The notes under the pieces are model-generated. The model was not told the origin of the DNA, did not search any database, and saw nothing but the letters and a program-made list of their open reading frames with translations. Below are positions 61,615 through 64,000 of a DNA stretch of 64,000 nucleotides, in pieces. Position 1 is the stretch's first letter; each line of letters starts with the position of its first letter. Position numbers and translations under genes: made by a program. This DNA comes from Arthrobacter globiformis (lineage in GTDB: Bacteria; Actinomycetota; Actinomycetes; Actinomycetales; Micrococcaceae), in contig NZ_JAUSZX010000001.1 in the NCBI RefSeq assembly GCF_030818015.1, forward strand, positions 2,046,001-2,110,000, given 5' to 3'.

Positions 61615-62339
61615 ACGGCACGGCAAAGCTTGACGCCGAGGTGTCCGGCGAGCTGACCTCTGTTCCCCTGAGGCTGGACCCGATTGAGGACGCTGTCCGC
61701 GCCATGGCGGCCGGCCGGCCGGTGCTGGTGGTGGACAACGAGGACCGGGAAAACGAAGGCGACATCATCTTCGCCGCCCAGCACGCCACGCCGGCGCTCA
61801 TGGGCTGGACCATCCGGTACAGCTCCGGCGTCATCTGCGTGCCGCTCGACGGCGCCCGGGCCGACGCGCTGGAACTGCCGCCCATGGTGGAGGTCAACCA
61901 GGACTCGAAGGGCACCGCCTACACCGTCTCCTGCGACGCCGCCGCCGGCGTAAGCACGGGCATCTCGGCCACCGACCGGGCCCTCACCGCCCGCGTCATT
62001 GCCGATCCGGCCAGCGGCCCGGACACGCTGACCCGCCCCGGGCATATTTTCCCGCTGCGTGCCGTTAATGGGGGAGTGCGTGAACGCCCCGGCCACACCG
62101 AAGCGGCCGTGGACCTCTGCCGGCTCGCCGGCCTGGAGCCGGTGGGCGTGATCGCCGAAGTTGTGTATGACGACGGGGAGATGATGCGGCTGGACGGCCT
62201 TCGGGTTTTCGCTGCCGAGCACGGCTGCCCCTTGATCTCGATCGAGGACCTGGTTGCCTATCTGGGAGCTGGCAACCGTGTATCTTCACAGGAGAGCACT
62301 TTGGAAGCCAGTCCGGCCGGAGAAGGGGAAACACGATGA
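61611..62339 (+). CDS. ribB: 3,4-dihydroxy-2-butanone-4-phosphate synthase
   Basis: 242 residues from GTG 61611. Metal/substrate motif DNEDRENEGD (near 43-52), then TGISATDRALT, RPGHIFPLRA and PGHTEAAVDLCRLAG. It converts ribulose-5-P to the four-carbon unit of riboflavin. The domain is complete and ends with its own stop; the GTP cyclohydrolase II domain, often fused in actinobacteria (RibBA), is the next, overlapping gene in another frame. Confidence 0.95.
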   Translation: MNGTAKLDAEVSGELTSVPLRLDPIEDAVRAMAAGRPVLVVDNEDRENEGDIIFAAQHATPALMGWTIRYSSGVICVPLDGARADALELPPMVEVNQDSKGTAYTVSCDAAAGVSTGISATDRALTARVIADPASGPDTLTRPGHIFPLRAVNGGVRERPGHTEAAVDLCRLAGLEPVGVIAEVVYDDGEMMRLDGLRVFAAEHGCPLISIEDLVAYLGAGNRVSSQESTLEASPAGEGETR

Positions 62340-63037
62340 CGGCATCTCAAACAGCGGAACCGAGCAGCAACGGCCGGCAGCCGCATCCGGTGAGCAGCGG
62401 CCCTGTGGTCCAGCTGCCCACGGCGTTCGGAAACTTCGTGTCGCAGGCCTGGACCGATCTGGTGACCGGCGCCGAACACCTGGCGGTCAGCTCCCCGAAC
62501 CCGGCCAAGGACGGCAAGGCGCCGCTGGTGCGCCTGCACTCGGAATGCCTCACCGGCGATGTTTTTGGCTCCTACCGGTGCGACTGCGGCGAGCAGCTCG
62601 CCTACGCCCTGGAGCTGATCGCTGAGAACGGCGGGACGCTGCTGTACCTTCGCGGCCAGGAAGGCCGGGGCATCGGGCTGGCCAACAAAATCAAGGCCTA
62701 CGCCCTGCAGGAGGCCGGGTTCGACACCGTCGAGGCCAATGAGCAGCTCGGACTGCCCGTGGACGCCCGCTGCTACAAGGCTGCGGCGCAGATCCTGGCC
62801 GAGATGGGCCTGCACGAGATCCGGCTGCTGAGCAACAACCCGGACAAGCAGAACCGCCTGGCTACCGCGGGTGTCAGGGTCGTCGAGATGGTGCCCACCG
62901 AGGTGCCGTCGCGGGAGCAGAACCTCCGGTACCTGCAGACCAAGAAGGACCGCATGGACCACCTCCTGACCCTTGACACCGAGACTGCGGGCCTGCCCCG
63001 CACCGGCACTGACACCTTTGACCACGAACAAGACTGA
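62336..63037 (+). CDS. ribA: GTP cyclohydrolase II
   Basis: 233 residues from ATG 62336, with a GGAGAAGGGG site and ATGA overlap with ribB. Zinc cysteines in CLTGDVFGSYRCDCG (near 69-81), GQEGRGIGL (near 104), the DTVEANEQLGLP loop and LLSNNPDKQ (near 163). It opens GTP to start riboflavin synthesis. An N-terminal linker of about 20 residues may be the former RibBA junction. Confidence 0.95.
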   Translation: MTASQTAEPSSNGRQPHPVSSGPVVQLPTAFGNFVSQAWTDLVTGAEHLAVSSPNPAKDGKAPLVRLHSECLTGDVFGSYRCDCGEQLAYALELIAENGGTLLYLRGQEGRGIGLANKIKAYALQEAGFDTVEANEQLGLPVDARCYKAAAQILAEMGLHEIRLLSNNPDKQNRLATAGVRVVEMVPTEVPSREQNLRYLQTKKDRMDHLLTLDTETAGLPRTGTDTFDHEQD

Positions 63038-63538
<501 letters not shown>

Positions 63539-63657
63539 AACATTTCCCTCGGTTCCGGGCGCCGCGGGGATGCGGGCGCAAGCATGCAACGTGTGCAATC
63601 GCTCACATCCCCGCCGTCATGGAACTGCCCGACAGGCGGGCCCCGGCCCCGAGCAAG

Positions 63658-63663
63658 TAGGCT
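63658..63663 (+). promoter_or_regulatory. -10 element (TAGGCT) for hisE
   Basis: TAGGCT ends 7 bases before GTG 63671, so hisE has a probable near-leaderless promoter of its own and is not only read from the riboflavin operon. A GGAGG stretch within the gap could alternatively serve as a ribosome site. Confidence 0.45.
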
Positions 63664-63670
63664 GGAGGGC

Positions 63671-63934
63671 GTGAAGAATTTCGAGACGCTGTTCGCAGAA
63701 CTGAGCGAGAAGGCAGCGACCCGCCCCGAGGGCTCCCGCACCGTCGCCGAACTGGAGTCGGGAATCCACGGCATCGGCAAGAAAGTCGTGGAGGAAGCGG
63801 CTGAAGTCTGGATGGCAGCCGAATACGAATCCGACGAAGCCGCCGCCGAGGAGATCTCGCAGCTCCTGTACCACCTGCAGGTCCTGATGCTCGCCAAAGG
63901 ACTCAGTCTGGAAGACGTCTACAAGCATCTCTAG
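63671..63934 (+). CDS. hisE: Phosphoribosyl-ATP diphosphatase
   Basis: 87 residues from GTG 63671. All-alpha MazG-like fold: [35 protein letters not shown] (metal Glu cluster, near 37-46) and [17 protein letters not shown]. Second step of histidine synthesis. hisG begins 58 bases downstream, the usual actinobacterial order. Confidence 0.94.
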   Translation: MKNFETLFAELSEKAATRPEGSRTVAELESGIHGIGKKVVEEAAEVWMAAEYESDEAAAEEISQLLYHLQVLMLAKGLSLEDVYKHL

Positions 63935-63992
63935 CCGCCTCTGCGTGGCCCCGCTTGCCTGACACAACCTTCCAAACCAGAAAGACCTCCTA

Positions 63993-64000
63993 ATGCTGCG
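63993..64000 (+). CDS. hisG: Start of hisG (ATP phosphoribosyltransferase), cut by the window
   Basis: ATG 63993 with an AGACCTCC-preceded region opens MLR, as HisG starts in relatives, directly after hisE. Only three codons are visible, so the call rests mainly on gene order. Confidence 0.45.

Overview
The window is about 64 kb of a high-GC actinobacterial chromosome, most like Arthrobacter/Pseudarthrobacter (Micrococcaceae). The evidence is the actinobacterial DUF families (DUF3000, DUF3071/SepH, DUF3093, DUF3159, DUF3710, DUF4193, DUF5998, DUF6421), GTG and TTG starts, and many leaderless promoters in which a TANNNT -10 element ends 6-7 bases before the start codon. It is almost entirely core chromosome. 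I see no prophage, transposase or CRISPR array; the only mobile-type gene is one DUF222/HNH endonuclease gene.

Layout. 1-3.2 kb: the end of cydC, a zinc-ribbon protein, a tandem-GNAT protein whose 5' end looks damaged, and a DinB-fold protein. 3.2-11.3 kb: topoisomerase IV subunit A, divergent from a GNAT/acyl-CoA-synthetase fusion, then DUF5998, an alkaline-phosphatase-superfamily enzyme and thymidine kinase. 11.3-26.3 kb: a conserved actinobacterial block with sepH, DUF4193, DUF3093, dut, DUF3710, an OB-fold protein, DUF3159, two TrkA/RCK proteins, a KimA-type K+ transporter, an RlmD-like RNA methyltransferase, aconitase and dxs. 26.3-33.1 kb: DUF402, an unrecognised protein, a helix-hairpin-helix protein, aldo/keto reductase, nucleoside hydrolase, and a complete ECF transporter (S, T and fused A-A') behind a structured leader.

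33.1-43.2 kb: fadJ, the DUF222/HNH gene, ribonuclease D, the efeUOB iron-uptake operon under an IdeR/DtxR-like box, and DUF3000. 43.2-52.7 kb: threonine aldolase, SDR and DUF6421; msrB; a Rossmann-like unknown; an alpha/beta hydrolase; a ybaK-sufE-sseA run; zapE; and an orphan MT0933-type antitoxin. 52.7-53.7 kb: six tRNA genes, five on the minus strand (Val, Gly, Val, Cys, Gly in plus-strand order) and Val(CAC) on the plus strand. 53.8-58.7 kb: a PD-(D/E)XK-like nuclease, def, fmt, rsmB and rpe. 58.8-64 kb: an FMN riboswitch, then ribM, ribD, ribE, ribB, ribA and ribH, followed by hisE and the first codons of hisG.

Working together: ribD, ribE, ribB, ribA and ribH are a full riboflavin pathway, with an importer, under one FMN switch. 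def, fmt and rsmB form the usual formyl-methionine/ribosome cluster. efeU, efeO and efeB form a ferrous or haem-iron uptake system, and a related palindrome sits upstream of aconitase, an Fe-S enzyme. The two RCK proteins lie back-to-back with a KimA-type K+ symporter. The least explained items are the structured leader of the ECF operon, the DUF6421-SDR-threonine aldolase trio, and the orphan antitoxin with its perfect upstream palindrome.
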